From Vibrio vulnificus NBRC 15645 = ATCC 27562 (GTDB taxonomy: Bacteria; Pseudomonadota; Gammaproteobacteria; Enterobacterales; Vibrionaceae): a stretch of DNA of 64,000 nucleotides. Positions 1 to 11,740 of the stretch are shown here, one piece after another (positions within the stretch are counted from its first letter, which is position 1; each line of letters opens with the position of its first letter). The translations under genes and the position numbers were made by a program. The notes below the pieces were generated by a model, which made no database searches, had not been told where the DNA came from, and saw only the letters and a program-made list of their open reading frames with translations. The stretch spans positions 1,054,001 through 1,118,000 of the forward strand of contig NZ_CP012881.1 in assembly GCF_002224265.1 (NCBI RefSeq). Direction: 5' to 3'.

Positions 1-404
1 GGCTTGGTTACTACTGCAACCGTCAGGATGCCTAGCTCTTTCGCAACTTCTGCAATAACCGGAGCTGCACCTGTACCAGTACCACCGCCCATGCCAGCTG
101 CGATAAATACCATATCGGCACCAATCAGCAATTCTTTAATTCTTTCTTTGTCTTCAAGAGCTGCGTCACGACCAACTTGTGGGTTTGCACCTGCACCCAG
201 ACCTTTAGTGATGTTGCCACCAATCTGGATCACATTGCCCACACTTGTCTTACGAAGTGCTTGTGCATCCGTATTGACGCTGATGAACTCCACGCCTTCG
301 ATGGATTCACGCACCATGTGTTCTACAGCATTACCGCCGCCGCCACCAACCCCAACGACTTTAATTACAGCATCGTCAGACATTTCCATCATCGGTTCAA
401 ACAT
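1..404 (-). CDS. ftsZ: Cell division protein FtsZ (N-terminal part only)
   Basis: Tubulin-like GTPase that polymerises into the cytoplasmic Z ring and recruits the divisome. About 134 codons are present; the rest lies beyond the left edge of the window. Reading the minus strand gives the typical acidic N-terminus starting [15 protein letters not shown], a glycine-rich nucleotide-binding loop near residue 20, and the tubulin signature GGGTGTG at residues 106-112. The ATG at 402-404 is preceded by a good GGAG ribosome-binding site. It follows ftsA by 32 bases and is the last gene of the dcw cluster visible here. Identity is certain; completeness cannot be judged. Confidence 0.97.
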   Translation of the reverse strand, partial: MFEPMMEMSDDAVIKVVGVGGGGGNAVEHMVRESIEGVEFISVNTDAQALRKTSVGNVIQIGGNITKGLGAGANPQVGRDAALEDKERIKELLIGADMVFIAAGMGGGTGTGAAPVIAEVAKELGILTVAVVTK

Positions 405-436
405 GTGTTATCTCCGTTTTTCCTGCAACTCTCAGG

Positions 437-1699
437 TTAAAACTCTTTTTGTATCCAATTACGCAGCTTGCCAAACAAGCCAGTGACAGCCGAACGTTTA
501 GGCTCGTTGTAGTCACTATCATCGCTTGAGCGCATATCTCGTGCGTAATGAAGTAATCCAACTGCCGTGGAATGATACGGCTCTTTTACATAATCAGTTA
601 AGCCACTCACTTCTAGTGGCTTACCAACGCGAACTTGATTGCGGAACACTCGCTCCGCACATTCTACTAAACCTTCAATTTGGGCTGCCCCTCCGGTGAG
701 GACAACTCCCGCAGCAAGATGGTGCTTAATTCCATCTTCACGCAGCTTCATTTGAACAGATTCAATAGTTTGGTTAACTAATCCCATAAGTTCAGAATAG
801 CGCGGTTCAATCACCTCAGATAAAGTTTGACGTTGCAAACTCCGAGAGGGACGCCCACCAACGCTTGGGACGTTAACCGTATCATCCTTGCTGACTAGCT
901 CACTCAGAGCACAGCCATATTTCACTTTGATCTCTTCGGCATCACTCACGGGTGTACCAAAGGCAAAAGCGATGTCGCTGGTGACAGCATTGCCGGCATA
1001 AGAGAACACTTCAGTGTGTCGAAGTGCACCGCCCGTCCAGATTGCTACGTCCATGGTGCCTGCGCCGATATCAACCACACACACACCCAGCTCTCTTTCA
1101 TCTTCTGTAATGACCGCATTACTTGCCGCCAAACCAGAAAAGACAATTTGCTCGACTTTTAAACCACAACGCTCTACCGCTTTAATTATATTACGCGCCA
1201 TGTCGTTGTGGCAGGAAATAAGATGAACACTCACTTCCATTCTCACACCAGACAAACCAAGAGGGTTTTTAATGCCTTCTTGATAATCGATAGTGAACTC
1301 TTGTGGAATCACATGAAGGATTCTCTGCTCATCACCGATTTTAATGGATTTAGCTGTATGTATAGCACGATCCATATCTTCTTGTGAGACTTCTTCATCG
1401 GAAATGGTACCCATGCCCTTTTCTATGCGGCTGGCAATATGCTTCCCCGATAAAGAAATAAATACGTTGCTGATTTGGCACTCAGCCATCATTTCAGCTT
1501 GATCGATCGCTCTCTGGACAGATTTCACCACAGATTCAAGATCGTTCACACCGCCTTTATCCATACCACGAGATGGGCTACTGCCTGCTCCAATGATATT
1601 AATTTGACCATCAGGCAGAATTTCGCCTACCAGAGCGGATACGGTTGCAGTGCCTATATCAAGACCAACAATAATGTTGTCATCGGCGGTCTTAGTCAT
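437..1699 (-). CDS. ftsA: Cell division protein FtsA
   Basis: Actin-like ATPase that tethers FtsZ filaments to the inner membrane and recruits later divisome proteins. The start MTKTADDNIIVGLDIGT at 1699 gives 420 residues, the usual family length; the frame stays open 25 codons further upstream but that extension overlaps ftsQ and is not conserved in FtsA. An actin-type phosphate-1 motif (GLDIGT) lies at about residues 12-17 and a phosphate-2 motif (DIGAGTMD) near residue 210. The C-terminus ends in a basic amphipathic segment (LFGKLRNWIQKEF), the membrane-targeting helix of the family. ftsQ ends 10 bases upstream, so the two are cotranscribed. Confidence 0.97.
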   Translation of the reverse strand: MTKTADDNIIVGLDIGTATVSALVGEILPDGQINIIGAGSSPSRGMDKGGVNDLESVVKSVQRAIDQAEMMAECQISNVFISLSGKHIASRIEKGMGTISDEEVSQEDMDRAIHTAKSIKIGDEQRILHVIPQEFTIDYQEGIKNPLGLSGVRMEVSVHLISCHNDMARNIIKAVERCGLKVEQIVFSGLAASNAVITEDERELGVCVVDIGAGTMDVAIWTGGALRHTEVFSYAGNAVTSDIAFAFGTPVSDAEEIKVKYGCALSELVSKDDTVNVPSVGGRPSRSLQRQTLSEVIEPRYSELMGLVNQTIESVQMKLREDGIKHHLAAGVVLTGGAAQIEGLVECAERVFRNQVRVGKPLEVSGLTDYVKEPYHSTAVGLLHYARDMRSSDDSDYNEPKRSAVTGLFGKLRNWIQKEF

Positions 1700-1709
1700 C
1701 TGTACTCTC

Positions 1710-2477
1710 TTATTCTGACTCTTGCTCAGGGAACCAACCAACAGCGGCTCCCGTGTCATACCTGAGGTCAACATAGCTGACCTTATCAGCTTTGCTGCCT
1801 AATTGGCGATAGAGCGAAAAAAACCTCGCCACTCGCTCATCCAAAGACTCTTTGCCTAATTCAAGGCGAATACCATTATCTAGGATAATTTGCCAAGCGC
1901 GTCGGTCATTTAATACTAATGAAGAAATCGATAAACCTAACTTACTAAACTCAGGGTTCATTTCTCGATACTTTTTCAGTACCTCAACCCCAGTCGCAAC
2001 TGGCCCGTAAAGTTTGACTCTCTCTTCATTCAGTTGCGCGACGTCACCATCAAAGACCATTCCATCTTGATTGAGTAATGCGTTGCCATTCCAAATCGCC
2101 GCGGCACGGTGCTCGGTGATAAACACTTTCACCGTATCTGGCCATTGCTTGCGAATGGATGCATGCGCAACCCAAGGCAAGGCTTCCACGCTTTCTTGCA
2201 ACACCGAAACGTCTTGCGACATAAAGGTGCCGATATGAGTAATACTGCCAAAGGCATGCTGCACATCATCAGCTGTGACGTACTGCAAATCCCCTTGCAG
2301 AATTATCTTTGATAAAGGCAGGCGTTGGTCATCCCACATCCAACTCAAGGTTGAATACAAAATTGAGCCGATTAAAGCGACAACCAATACGAAAAATGCA
2401 GCGCCAATTATTTGGTGCTTTTGTCTCTTCCAGTGCAAGGGAAGTACATCAGCTTCATCAACTGCTATTTCTGTCAA
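1710..2477 (-). CDS. ftsQ: Cell division protein FtsQ
   Basis: Bitopic divisome protein that bridges cytoplasmic and periplasmic division proteins in a complex with FtsL and FtsB. The 255-residue product has a short cytoplasmic tail, one membrane segment at about residues 24-46, a POTRA-type domain beginning near residue 55 (LSKIILQGDLQYV) and the FtsQ beta domain. The start codon is TTG at 2475-2477, chosen because AGGAAG lies 8 bases upstream and no in-frame ATG fits. A strong promoter precedes it at 2559-2586, so ftsQ-ftsA-ftsZ can be expressed apart from the upstream mur genes. Confidence 0.95.
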   Translation of the reverse strand: MTEIAVDEADVLPLHWKRQKHQIIGAAFFVLVVALIGSILYSTLSWMWDDQRLPLSKIILQGDLQYVTADDVQHAFGSITHIGTFMSQDVSVLQESVEALPWVAHASIRKQWPDTVKVFITEHRAAAIWNGNALLNQDGMVFDGDVAQLNEERVKLYGPVATGVEVLKKYREMNPEFSKLGLSISSLVLNDRRAWQIILDNGIRLELGKESLDERVARFFSLYRQLGSKADKVSYVDLRYDTGAAVGWFPEQESE

Positions 2478-2558
2478 AGTTAACGCTTCCTGACTTTGTT
2501 CAAATACTCTTTATTCAGCGGATATTCGCGAGCGAAAAGTAATGACTTTAACTTCGGG

Positions 2559-2586
2559 ATTATACTGAGCTCTTGTAAACTATCAA
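2559..2586 (-). promoter_or_regulatory. Sigma-70 promoter of ftsQ with a palindrome on the -35 element
   Basis: On the minus strand a -35 hexamer TTGATA (2581-2586) is followed after 16 bases by a perfect -10 TATAAT (2559-2564). The start site would be near 2552, about 75 bases ahead of the ftsQ TTG codon. The -35 hexamer lies inside a 17-base inverted repeat at 2580-2596 (CTATCAA, 3-base centre, TTGATAG), which could be an operator. This intergenic stretch occupies the position of ddlB in E. coli. Confidence 0.7.
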
Positions 2587-2668
2587 ACATTGATAGAGAG
2601 AAATCGCAACGAAGTTATCGCAAATACGAGATCTGCGTTACTAACTGCTTAATATCCGCCACAAATGG

Positions 2669-4129
2669 CTATTTTGCTTTCATATTACTGATATTTAGCT
2701 CAAGTGCAGCCAATTGACGGGCGACTTTACCAATATCCCCCGCACCTTGTGCTAATAACAGATCGCCTTCTTGTAAAATGTTCGCCAATACCTCTGGCAA
2801 TTGCTGGGTATCGGCAACAAAAATAGGATCGATTTTTCCACGGCTGCGAATCGTGCGGCACAGTGAACGGCTGTCCGCTCCAGCGATCGCTTTTTCACCC
2901 GCCGCGTATACATCCAACATGACCAGCACATCAACCTGCTCAAGCACGTTTGCGAAGTCATCGTAGAGATCTCGGGTACGGCTATAACGGTGGGGTTGGA
3001 AAATCATCACTAGACGTTTGTCTTGCCAACCATTACGAGCGGCATGAATGGTCACATCCACTTCGGTTGGGTGATGGCCATAATCATCAACCAGCATTAC
3101 GTTTCCATTGCCTGTTTCGAACTCACCTAGATGTTCAAAACGGCGACCAGTGCCCTGAGTACCAATCATGGCAGCAAGGATCGCGTCATCACCAATTTCA
3201 TCTTCCGTTGCCACAGCAATGGCAGCAGCAGCATTCAATGCATTGTGGCGGCCAGGAATATTCAGGGTAATATCCAGCGCTTCGCAATCTTTGCGGACCA
3301 CGGTGAATTTTCCTTGCTGGCCTTCTTGGCGATAATTTTCAATACGAACATCGGCATCTTCCGAGAAGCCGTAAGTAATGACTTGACGACTGATGCGAGG
3401 GATCAGCTCGCGAATCACCGGATCATCAATACAAACAATCGCCTGACCATAAAATGGCAAATTGTGTAAGAAGTCGATGAAGGTTTGCTTCAGTGTTTCG
3501 AAGTCACCGCCATAGGTATCCATGTGGTCAGCTTCAATGTTGGTGACAATACACACCATCGGTTGCAAATGTAAGAACGACGCATCACTTTCATCCGCTT
3601 CAGCAATCAAAATGCGGCTAGAACCTAAACGCGCATTGGTGCCTGCACTTTTTACCAGGCCACCATTCACGAACGTTGGATCCAGTCCCGCTTCTGAATA
3701 TATTTGCGTTACCAATGCTGTCGTGGTGGTTTTACCATGCGTACCAGCAACGGCAATGCCGTGACGAAAACGCATCAGTTCTGCCAACATTTCTGCACGG
3801 CGAACTACCGGAATGCGAGCTTCACGCGCCGCTTTAACTTCTGGGTTCGCTTCATTGATCGCTGTTGAGACAACAACAACACTCGCCTCTGCAACATTCG
3901 TCGCTTGGTGGCCGATATACACTTTTGCCCCTTTTTGAGCCAAGCGCTCAGTAACGGCATTTTCTGCAATATCAGAGCCGGTGATTTGATACCCTTCATT
4001 TAGCAACACTTCGGCGATGCCGCTCATGCCTGCACCACCAATCCCAATGAAGTGGATGGATTTCACTCGGCGCATCTCTGGGACCATAGCGCGAATCTGT
4101 GCAAGATCTTGCTTGTGTTGAATAGTCAT
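2669..4129 (-). CDS. murC: UDP-N-acetylmuramate--L-alanine ligase MurC
   Basis: Cytoplasmic ATP-dependent ligase that adds the first amino acid, L-alanine, to UDP-MurNAc. The 486-residue protein has the N-terminal UDP-binding loop GIGGAGMSG near residue 30, the Mur-ligase P-loop GTHGKTTTT near residue 127 and a C-terminal ligase domain with a YGHHPTE motif. It lies 13 bases after murG on the same transcript. Downstream there is no ddl gene: a 191-base gap with the ftsQ promoter follows instead. Length and motifs are normal. Confidence 0.97.
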   Translation of the reverse strand: MTIQHKQDLAQIRAMVPEMRRVKSIHFIGIGGAGMSGIAEVLLNEGYQITGSDIAENAVTERLAQKGAKVYIGHQATNVAEASVVVVSTAINEANPEVKAAREARIPVVRRAEMLAELMRFRHGIAVAGTHGKTTTTALVTQIYSEAGLDPTFVNGGLVKSAGTNARLGSSRILIAEADESDASFLHLQPMVCIVTNIEADHMDTYGGDFETLKQTFIDFLHNLPFYGQAIVCIDDPVIRELIPRISRQVITYGFSEDADVRIENYRQEGQQGKFTVVRKDCEALDITLNIPGRHNALNAAAAIAVATEDEIGDDAILAAMIGTQGTGRRFEHLGEFETGNGNVMLVDDYGHHPTEVDVTIHAARNGWQDKRLVMIFQPHRYSRTRDLYDDFANVLEQVDVLVMLDVYAAGEKAIAGADSRSLCRTIRSRGKIDPIFVADTQQLPEVLANILQEGDLLLAQGAGDIGKVARQLAALELNISNMKAK

Positions 4130-4142
4130 TAACCTGTTCTCT

Positions 4143-5210
4143 TTATTTCTGTTCAGTTAGGGCGACAATCGCATCCGCCACAACTTGGTCGGCATTATTT
4201 TGTGCTGCTGCTCGGGCGTGAAGCGCCATTGAGAGCAATGTATCTCGACCTAATTTTTGAATTTCTCCCGCAAGCTTATCCACCGTCAGTTGTGGCTGCT
4301 CAATCATCAGCGCGGCTCCGCATGCCACGAGATGATCTGCATTCAACGCTTGTTGACGATCTTTGTGCATAAATGGGATAAAAATGGCCCCTACGCCAGC
4401 GGCAGAGACTTCCGATACGGTCAGAGCTCCAGAGCGACACACCAATAGGTCGGCCCAAGCGTATTGCGCAGCAACGTCATCAATGAACTCGCTCACCTCA
4501 ACGTGCTCAACGCCTGCTTGTTGATAGGCTAGACGCACTTCATCTGCACTACCTTTACCCGCTTGATGGCGAATCTCAAAACCAGAACCGAGTTGCGCCA
4601 TCACTTGAGGCATGGTTTGATTGAGGATTCTGGCACCTTGGCTGCCACCCATCACTAAAATGCGTACTGCACCGTCTCTGTCCTGCATTCTCTGCATGGG
4701 ATCAGGAAGGGCAACGACATCTTCACGTACCGGATTACCTACGACTTGTGCATCTTTAAACGCCCCCGGAAAGGCCTGAAATACCTTTTTAGCGATTTTC
4801 GCTAGCCAGTGGTTGGTTAGCCCTGCCACCGCATTTTGCTCATGCAGGACCACTGGAATGCCAGATAACCAAGCAGCAATACCACCAGGACCACTTACGT
4901 AGCCGCCCATCCCTAACACAGCATCCGGCTGCCAACGCTTAATGTGTGCCTTCGCTTGAAAAATAGCATTGAGGATTTGGAAAGGCGCCAAAACAAGGCG
5001 TTTGATGCCTTGGCCACGCAAGCCTTTGACTTGAATGAAATCGATATCGATACCATGTTTTGGCACCAACTCTGCTTCCATACGATCCGCTGTTCCGAGC
5101 CAGCGGATTTCCCAGCCTTGTTGCTGCAATTTTTTCGCCACCGCCAAGCCAGGAAAAACGTGTCCACCTGTGCCTCCTGCCATGACCATTAATCTTTTAT
5201 TCTTTTTCAT
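4143..5210 (-). CDS. murG: UDP-GlcNAc:lipid I N-acetylglucosaminyltransferase MurG
   Basis: Peripheral inner-membrane glycosyltransferase that converts lipid I to lipid II. Starting at [21 protein letters not shown] (5210) gives 355 residues, the family length, with the first glycine-rich loop GGTGGH at residues 12-17, a second near residue 100 (GMGGYVSGP) and the donor-binding loop [10 protein letters not shown]. The frame is open 18 codons further upstream but that lies within ftsW. The ATG overlaps the 3' end of ftsW by 14 bases, indicating translational coupling. Confidence 0.97.
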   Translation of the reverse strand: MKKNKRLMVMAGGTGGHVFPGLAVAKKLQQQGWEIRWLGTADRMEAELVPKHGIDIDFIQVKGLRGQGIKRLVLAPFQILNAIFQAKAHIKRWQPDAVLGMGGYVSGPGGIAAWLSGIPVVLHEQNAVAGLTNHWLAKIAKKVFQAFPGAFKDAQVVGNPVREDVVALPDPMQRMQDRDGAVRILVMGGSQGARILNQTMPQVMAQLGSGFEIRHQAGKGSADEVRLAYQQAGVEHVEVSEFIDDVAAQYAWADLLVCRSGALTVSEVSAAGVGAIFIPFMHKDRQQALNADHLVACGAALMIEQPQLTVDKLAGEIQKLGRDTLLSMALHARAAAQNNADQVVADAIVALTEQK

Positions 5211-6396
5211 CTGTCTGTAAGTCTGCTTTATTGCCCATCGAGATAAGTCGGCATTCATGATCAATTCTCAGAAGAATCGATACAGCGATGGACATAATAA
5301 TTAAACTCGAACCACCGTAACTGATCAGCGGTAACGTAAGACCTTTGGTAGGGACCATCCCCGCTGCTGCCCCTACATTAACTAGGGTTTGAAAAGCGAA
5401 CCAGATACCAATACCAAAAGCGAGATATCCACCAAACTGCAATTGATGTTCAAACGCTTTTTTACCGATAAACACCGCTTTGATCACTAGGCTAAAAATG
5501 AGCGCTAAGATCAGCACCACGCCAATGAAACCAAGCTCTTCTGCCATGACAGCAAACACGAAGTCGGTGTGAGCTTCCGGCAAATACTCTAGTTTTTGAA
5601 TCGAGTTACCCAAACCTTGACCAAACCATTCACCACGACCAAACGCCATTAATGATTGAGTCAACTGATAGCCGCTACCAAATGGGTCTTCCCAAGGATC
5701 TAAGAAAGACGTCACACGTCTTACACGATACGGTTCGATGAGAATCAATCCTACGACTGCGGTAATCCCAGCGACCATCAACGCCAGAAACTGACTCAAT
5801 TTGGCTCCAGCGATAAAAAGCATGCCAAACAAGGTCACCAACATAACAACGACCGTACCCAAGTCTGGTTGCCCAAGTAGCAATAGCGCTAACGCGCCAA
5901 AAACCATAATGGGTTTCATAAAGCCACCAAAAAAGGTCGCTCTAACTTCATCCTGTTTACGAACCAAATAACCGGACATGAAGATAAACAGTGCAAGCTT
6001 GGCCACTTCCGCTGGCTGCAGGTTAAAAAGCCCTAGAGGGATCCAGCGTGACGCGCCATTCACCGATTTACCCGCAATTAAAACCACCACCAGCAACGCA
6101 AATGCGATGCCCAACAAATAGTGGCTATGGCTTTGCCACTTCTGCAGTGGGATTTGCAACACTACCGCGGAGGTGCCCAACGCCAAGCACAAAAAAGTGG
6201 CGTGGCGGAACATAAAGTGAAAAGGCTGATCCGTCAGACGAGAGCTGATAGGAAAGGATGCCGATGTCACCATCACCAGCCCCGTCAGCATTAAACACAA
6301 TGCAATCCAAACCAACTGCCGATCAAACAAGGCGTCTGGTGGTGAGTGGCGAAACCAGCCGAACAAATTGTTTTTGATATTACCTACCATCACCAA
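5197..6396 (-). CDS. ftsW: Septal peptidoglycan polymerase FtsW
   Basis: SEDS-family integral membrane glycosyltransferase that polymerises lipid II at the septum together with FtsI. The 399-residue protein has about ten hydrophobic segments from residue 28 onward and the SEDS signature region near the C-terminus ([15 protein letters not shown]). Starts at residue 1 or at the ATG two codons later are both possible. It lies between murD (32 bases upstream) and murG (14-base overlap). Its partner ftsI is encoded earlier in the same cluster. Confidence 0.96.
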   Translation of the reverse strand: MVMVGNIKNNLFGWFRHSPPDALFDRQLVWIALCLMLTGLVMVTSASFPISSRLTDQPFHFMFRHATFLCLALGTSAVVLQIPLQKWQSHSHYLLGIAFALLVVVLIAGKSVNGASRWIPLGLFNLQPAEVAKLALFIFMSGYLVRKQDEVRATFFGGFMKPIMVFGALALLLLGQPDLGTVVVMLVTLFGMLFIAGAKLSQFLALMVAGITAVVGLILIEPYRVRRVTSFLDPWEDPFGSGYQLTQSLMAFGRGEWFGQGLGNSIQKLEYLPEAHTDFVFAVMAEELGFIGVVLILALIFSLVIKAVFIGKKAFEHQLQFGGYLAFGIGIWFAFQTLVNVGAAAGMVPTKGLTLPLISYGGSSLIIMSIAVSILLRIDHECRLISMGNKADLQTDEKE

Positions 6397-6428
6397 ACAT
6401 CGTGCCTTGTTAAAAATACGCGCTAGCG

Positions 6429-7757
6429 CTATGCATACTGGCGAGCCAGTTCGGCGAATCGATCGCCTCGCGCCATAAAATTACTGAATTGGTCAAAACT
6501 AGCACATGCAGGGGAAAGCATCACCATATCTCCTGATTGTAATTGTGGAGATATATGCTCAATCACATCTTCCATACGCTCAAAACGGGTGGCCGATGCG
6601 TGCAATGGCATAAATTGATCACCATCAGCACCAAAACAACATAGTTGGAGGTTTAGCTGCGCCAAAATCGGCTTCAATGGCGAGAAGTCAGCCCCTTTGC
6701 CATCCCCACCGACCAGTAAATAGAGTTTGCCGGCACAGTTCAGCCCCGATAAGGCAGCCTGTGTACTCGCAAGATTCGTCGCTTTTGAATCATTGACCCA
6801 CTTGATGCCACGATTATCTGCGACAACCTGACATCGGTGTGTCAAACCGGTGTAAGACTTTAAAGCGCTCAAGCCTTTACGGTAATCAATACCAGCGCAC
6901 GTCAGCAGCGCCAAAACCACCAAAACATTTGCCACGTTATGCTGACCAACCAGTTTGAGTTCTCGGCTTGCCAAAATAGGTTGCTGGTTATGTGACAACC
7001 AAGATTCACCCAGATGACTCATGACACCAAACTCACTGTCATCGGAGCCAAAAGTCACCAAAGCAAGTGATTGCTGGTCGTGGGAAGTGTCAGGATAAGT
7101 CTGACGATCATCGCGATTCACGACACCATGTTTTGCATGCTGAAAGATGCGCAGTTTAGCTTGGCGATAGTCATCCATGCCTTGGTAGCGATCCATGTGA
7201 TCTTCAGAAAGATTCAGAAATGCCGCCGCAACCAAATGGAGGCTGGAAGTCGTCTCCAATTGAAAGCTCGAGAGTTCAAGCACATACAGCTCAACCTCTT
7301 GCTCCAACAAATCGAGCGCAGGAACACCAATGTTACCGCCAATCGCGCATTTCACCCCACAGGCGTTAGCCATGACTCCGGTTAAATCCGTGACGGTGCT
7401 TTTGCCATTTGAACCAGTAATCGCGATGACCGGTTTATCTGCCGCCCAAGCGAACAACTCGATATCACCCACCACGGCAACGCCGCGTGCTAACACCGTT
7501 TGAATTTGAGGGGTCGCTAAGGCGATACCTGGGTTTGTGACGACCAAATCGGCCTCAGCTAACCAAGCGTCATTCCAACTGCCGACATGCAGCGCAATGT
7601 CTGGAGGCAATTGTTCCACACCTGGAGGGGTTGGACGCGTATCAATCACTTTCACTTGCAACTGCGGCTGTGTTTTTCGCAAGTGTCTAACGACGGAGAG
7701 CCCGGTAATACCGAGCCCTACAACCACAACCTGTTTGATGTCTTGCCAACGATCCAT
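6429..7757 (-). CDS. murD: UDP-N-acetylmuramoylalanine--D-glutamate ligase MurD
   Basis: Cytoplasmic ligase adding D-glutamate to UDP-MurNAc-L-Ala. The 442-residue product has an N-terminal Rossmann-like loop (GLGITGLS, about residues 14-21), the Mur-ligase P-loop GSNGKST near residue 115, a central NVAN motif and a C-terminal WVNDSKATN motif typical of MurD. It sits between mraY and ftsW in the dcw transcript with a spacing of 33 bases from mraY. Nothing unusual. Confidence 0.97.
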   Translation of the reverse strand: MDRWQDIKQVVVVGLGITGLSVVRHLRKTQPQLQVKVIDTRPTPPGVEQLPPDIALHVGSWNDAWLAEADLVVTNPGIALATPQIQTVLARGVAVVGDIELFAWAADKPVIAITGSNGKSTVTDLTGVMANACGVKCAIGGNIGVPALDLLEQEVELYVLELSSFQLETTSSLHLVAAAFLNLSEDHMDRYQGMDDYRQAKLRIFQHAKHGVVNRDDRQTYPDTSHDQQSLALVTFGSDDSEFGVMSHLGESWLSHNQQPILASRELKLVGQHNVANVLVVLALLTCAGIDYRKGLSALKSYTGLTHRCQVVADNRGIKWVNDSKATNLASTQAALSGLNCAGKLYLLVGGDGKGADFSPLKPILAQLNLQLCCFGADGDQFMPLHASATRFERMEDVIEHISPQLQSGDMVMLSPACASFDQFSNFMARGDRFAELARQYA

Positions 7758-7790
7758 ATTTCATCACACCATAAAAAGAGTGTCCGCCGA

Positions 7791-8873
7791 TTAACGCACT
7801 TTCAGTGTCGCTAGACCGATCAGAACCAACACCATAGAAATAATCCAAAAACGCACAATAACACGTGGTTCAGGCCAACCTTTCAACTCGTAATGGTGGT
7901 GAATGGGTGCCATGCGGAAAATACGTTGGCCACGTAGCTTGTATGAACCGACCTGCAAAATCACCGACAAGGTTTCCATGACAAAGACACCACCCATGAT
8001 CACTAAAACCAGCTCTTGGCGTACAAGGACGGCAATCGTCCCCAACGCGCCACCCAACGCGAGAGAACCGACATCGCCCATAAAGACTTGTGCTGGGTAA
8101 GTGTTAAACCATAAGAAGCCCAACCCAGCACCGACGATGGCAGTACATACCACCACCAGTTCAGAGGCGTGAGGTAGGTACGGGATGTGAAGATACTGAG
8201 AAAAATTGACGTTGCCAGTTGCCCAGGCAATCACAGCAAAACCTGCGGCGACCAAAACCGTCGGCATGATCGCCAAACCATCTAGACCATCCGTTAGGTT
8301 CACCGCGTTACTGGTACCGACAATCACAAAATAGGTCAAAACAATGTACATCAGCCCTAGCTGAGGCATCACATCTTTGAAAAAAGGCACAACCAACTGC
8401 GTCGCTGCAGTGTCTTTTCCGTATGCGTATAGAGCGAAAGCCACGACCAACGCAATGGCTGACTGCCAAAAGTACTTCCAACGTGCGATCAAACCATCGG
8501 TATTCTTGCGAACCACTTTGCGGTAATCGTCAACAAACCCGACCGCACCATAGCCCATCAAGACGGCCAGTACAGCCCAAACGTAAGGGTTGGATAAGTT
8601 AGCCCAAAGCAAAATGGTAATAGAAATAGCCGCGAGGATCATGACACCACCCATGGTTGGCGTGCCACGTTTACTAAAATGAGACTCAGGGCCTTCGTTA
8701 CGCACCACTTGACCAATTTGCAGCAACTGTAAGCGCTTAATGAGGCGTGGCCCCATCCAAAGCGATAACCCCAACGCGGTTAGAACACTTAAGATCGCGC
8801 GAAACGACAGGTATTCAAACAGTCGGAAAAAGGAAAAGTATGGCTGTAGCAGCTCGGCAAGCCAAATAATCAT
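7791..8873 (-). CDS. mraY: Phospho-N-acetylmuramoyl-pentapeptide transferase MraY
   Basis: Inner-membrane enzyme that transfers phospho-MurNAc-pentapeptide to undecaprenyl phosphate to give lipid I. The 360-residue protein is strongly hydrophobic with about ten transmembrane segments and carries the family's acidic motifs: FVDDYRK near residue 113, [10 protein letters not shown] near 192 and the HHH-containing cytoplasmic motif [12 protein letters not shown] near 321. The ATG overlaps the murF stop region by 4 bases (ATGA type). Its position between murF and murD is conserved. Confidence 0.97.
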   Translation of the reverse strand: MIIWLAELLQPYFSFFRLFEYLSFRAILSVLTALGLSLWMGPRLIKRLQLLQIGQVVRNEGPESHFSKRGTPTMGGVMILAAISITILLWANLSNPYVWAVLAVLMGYGAVGFVDDYRKVVRKNTDGLIARWKYFWQSAIALVVAFALYAYGKDTAATQLVVPFFKDVMPQLGLMYIVLTYFVIVGTSNAVNLTDGLDGLAIMPTVLVAAGFAVIAWATGNVNFSQYLHIPYLPHASELVVVCTAIVGAGLGFLWFNTYPAQVFMGDVGSLALGGALGTIAVLVRQELVLVIMGGVFVMETLSVILQVGSYKLRGQRIFRMAPIHHHYELKGWPEPRVIVRFWIISMVLVLIGLATLKVR

Positions 8874-10231
8874 TGATAGTTCTCCTTCAAAGCAGCAGCC
8901 ACTTTACTCATGCCAGCTGAGTTTGCGCCTTTGACCAACACGGTATGACAGGCTTCATTTTCGTTGGCCAAATTCTGCTTGATGTATTCGATCAGTTCAC
9001 CATGGTCTGAAAAATGTTTTCCACCACACAACTGGCTAATGATCCTTGTATCCTCGCCATAGGTAAGGACGTGTTCAAAATTTAATGGGGCAGCATGTTC
9101 ACCGACTTGACGATGAAGTGCAAGACTTTCATTGCCCAATTCCGCCATATAACCTAAAACTAACCAACGCTGTCCGGTAAAACTACCTAATAGGTCCACC
9201 GCCGCCTTCATAGCTGGCACGCTGGCATTATAACTGTCATCAATCAGTTTGATGTTGTCGGATAATTGTTGAACATCAACGCGCCCTTTGACAGGCATCA
9301 GATTGAGCAATCCCGATTGGATTTGCGCTAAGCTGGCACCAAACTGCAAAGCAATGATGCTGGCGGCAATCGCATTGGCGACGTTATGTTGGCCAATGAT
9401 ACCAAGAGAAAGTGGAATACTCTCTTCAGGCGTATGCAATACGAATGAGGCTTTCCCTTGCGTATCCAGTACGATGTCTGTTGCGTAGAAATCAGCCTGC
9501 TCTGACGTTGCCGAGAACGTTATGACTTGTTTATCGGCCAGTACCTGTGTCCAATACTCACCGCCATGACTGTCTAGATTGACGATCGCCACGCCACCAG
9601 CAGACAAACCTTGGTAAATCTCCCCTTTCGCTTGTTTCACGCCATCAATCGAGCCAAAACCTTCAAGATGCGCAGCAGCCACGTTGTTCACCAACGCCAC
9701 ATCGGGCTGAACAAGTTGAGTGGTATAGGCAATTTCACCAAGATGATTGGCACCCAGTTCAATTACCGCAAAATCATCGTTGAGCTCTGAGCGTAGCAAC
9801 GTCAGAGGCGCACCAATGTCATTGTTAAAATTACCCGCGGTGAACAGCACTTTACCTTTTTGCTGCAGAATACTGGCCACCATCTCTTTAACGGTGGTTT
9901 TGCCGCAACTGCCCGTGATCGCCACGGTAGGAGTTTGGCTGCGCTGATGCACATCCGCTCCGAGCTGACCGAGTGCAATTTTCGTATCTTTGACCAGCAC
10001 TTGTGCGACGGGAAGATCCAGCGCTCGCTCCACCAACAATGCGACAGCACCTGCGTCCACCGCTTGCTGGCAAAAATCATGCGCATCAAAACGTTCACCG
10101 ACGAGCGCAATAAACAACGCTTGCTGAGGGATATGACGCGTATCCGTTGAAACGGTACAAAAGGTGGCGTCATCGCCAATCAGTTGTCCTTGCGTCAATT
10201 GTGCCAAATGACTCAGAGAGGTCTCAATCAT
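8870..10231 (-). CDS. murF: UDP-MurNAc-tripeptide--D-alanyl-D-alanine ligase MurF
   Basis: Adds D-Ala-D-Ala to complete the UDP-MurNAc pentapeptide. The 453-residue protein shows the P-loop [11 protein letters not shown] at about residues 107-117, an [10 protein letters not shown] segment, and a C-terminal [11 protein letters not shown] motif diagnostic of MurF. The start overlaps the murE stop by 4 bases and the stop overlaps mraY by 4 bases, so translation is probably coupled across the three genes. D-Ala-D-Ala must be supplied by a ddl gene outside this window. Confidence 0.97.
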   Translation of the reverse strand: MIETSLSHLAQLTQGQLIGDDATFCTVSTDTRHIPQQALFIALVGERFDAHDFCQQAVDAGAVALLVERALDLPVAQVLVKDTKIALGQLGADVHQRSQTPTVAITGSCGKTTVKEMVASILQQKGKVLFTAGNFNNDIGAPLTLLRSELNDDFAVIELGANHLGEIAYTTQLVQPDVALVNNVAAAHLEGFGSIDGVKQAKGEIYQGLSAGGVAIVNLDSHGGEYWTQVLADKQVITFSATSEQADFYATDIVLDTQGKASFVLHTPEESIPLSLGIIGQHNVANAIAASIIALQFGASLAQIQSGLLNLMPVKGRVDVQQLSDNIKLIDDSYNASVPAMKAAVDLLGSFTGQRWLVLGYMAELGNESLALHRQVGEHAAPLNFEHVLTYGEDTRIISQLCGGKHFSDHGELIEYIKQNLANENEACHTVLVKGANSAGMSKVAAALKENYQ

Positions 10232-11709
10232 AATGAAATTCCTAGCAGTTGCTGCGCCGATTCACGATCCGAATAGTGAACCGTCTGGTGCTTGAGTACT
10301 TGATAATCTTCGTGGCCTTTGCCTGCCAACAAAATGATGTCATCCGCTTGTGCATTGTCGAGCGCGTATTGAAGCGCGCTGAAGCGATCGTGCTCAACCA
10401 CCGCACTGTCCGCACGAGTTAAGCCCGCCAGCATATCTTGCACAATCATGGCGGGGTCTTCACTGCGTGGGTTGTCATCGGTAAGCACTACGTGATCAGC
10501 CAGACGCTCTGCAATCTCAGCCATCATTGGTCGTTTGCCCTTATCGCGATCACCACCACAGCCGAAAATAGCCCACAAATGACCGGTGCAATGAACACGC
10601 AACGCTTGCAGCGCTTTCTCCAGTGCATCTGGGGTATGCGCATAATCGACCACCACTTTTGCTTTGCTGTTCACTTGAAACAGCTCCATGCGTCCAAGCA
10701 CTGGACGCAGGTTCGCTGCCGAACCCAATAAAGCTTGCTTATCAACGCCTAAGGCTAACAGTGTGGCCAACGCGAGCAGTAAGTTGGTGGCATTAAATTC
10801 ACCAATCAGTGGCGCGTGCAGACGCCCTTGACCAAAACAGCCATCAAACTCAATCGTAATACCGCTTTCTGCGTAAGCTACCGAGCTGGCCCACAGTGCT
10901 TTTACACTTGCATCTTGTGGAAACAATGAAACGCCGACCCCTTGTTTCAGCTCTTTAAACCACTGCGCACCGACTTCGTCATCCAGATTGATGATCGCAT
11001 GCTGGCACTGATGCTCAGTAAACAGCGTCATTTTGGCTTGGGCATAGGCTTCCATCGTGCCGTGATAATCCAAATGATCGCGACTCAAATTGGTAAACAC
11101 GCCAGCGGCAAACTGTAGCGCCTTGACGCGCCCCTGCACTAAGCCATGAGAAGAGACTTCCAACGCAGTTGCTTTTGCCCCTTGCTGCTGTAAGTCTGCC
11201 AACGTTTTTTGAATCTCAACCGCATTGCCCGTGGTATTGGCCGCTGGCTGTAAAGCATTGAGAAAACCGTTGCCCGTCGTCCCCATCACCGCGGCTTTTT
11301 GCCCGGCTAACTCTAGCCATTGCGCAATCAATTGAGTGATGGTGGTTTTACCATTGGTTCCTGTCACACCAATTAATGACATTTCAGGATGTTGATACAG
11401 TCGTCCCGCTAATTGCGACAGTTTTTCGTCCAGCTTCTCAAGATAGACAATCACCACGTTTTGCTGATAACGCACCAAGCCAGAAGGGTATTGCTGACAA
11501 GATTGAGCAATGATGGCATTCGCACCCTGTTCTATTGCTTTCTCAATATACTGGCGGCCATCCACCACGTGACCAACGATAGCGACAAAAGTATCGCCTT
11601 GTTTCACCTGACGACTGTCTAACTCCAGCGATTGGACGGTAATGTCCGCAAGCTCAGGGCAATCTAGCCACGGCGCTAATAAATTTGTCAGATTCATGGT
11701 ATTTCGCAT
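10228..11709 (-). CDS. murE: UDP-MurNAc-L-Ala-D-Glu--meso-diaminopimelate ligase MurE
   Basis: Adds meso-diaminopimelate, the cross-linking residue of Gram-negative peptidoglycan. The 493-residue product has the P-loop GTNGKTT near residue 117 and the DNPRSEDP motif near residue 415; the DNPR sequence is the known selector for meso-DAP over lysine. I chose the ATG at 11707-11709 because GGAG lies 6 bases ahead of it; the next in-frame ATG (11697) has no such site, and the longer reading frame to 11775 runs into ftsI. Gap to ftsI is 31 bases. Confidence 0.96.
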   Translation of the reverse strand: MRNTMNLTNLLAPWLDCPELADITVQSLELDSRQVKQGDTFVAIVGHVVDGRQYIEKAIEQGANAIIAQSCQQYPSGLVRYQQNVVIVYLEKLDEKLSQLAGRLYQHPEMSLIGVTGTNGKTTITQLIAQWLELAGQKAAVMGTTGNGFLNALQPAANTTGNAVEIQKTLADLQQQGAKATALEVSSHGLVQGRVKALQFAAGVFTNLSRDHLDYHGTMEAYAQAKMTLFTEHQCQHAIINLDDEVGAQWFKELKQGVGVSLFPQDASVKALWASSVAYAESGITIEFDGCFGQGRLHAPLIGEFNATNLLLALATLLALGVDKQALLGSAANLRPVLGRMELFQVNSKAKVVVDYAHTPDALEKALQALRVHCTGHLWAIFGCGGDRDKGKRPMMAEIAERLADHVVLTDDNPRSEDPAMIVQDMLAGLTRADSAVVEHDRFSALQYALDNAQADDIILLAGKGHEDYQVLKHQTVHYSDRESAQQLLGISL

Positions 11710-11740
11710 TTTGTTCTCCGAGCCACGCTCAGCCATAAAA

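Noticed and set aside
2478..2668. Degenerate ddl remnant between murC and ftsQ
   Set aside because: The gap is only 191 bases, has no ATP-grasp-like reading frame, and is accounted for by a promoter and leader; absence of ddl here is usual for Vibrio.
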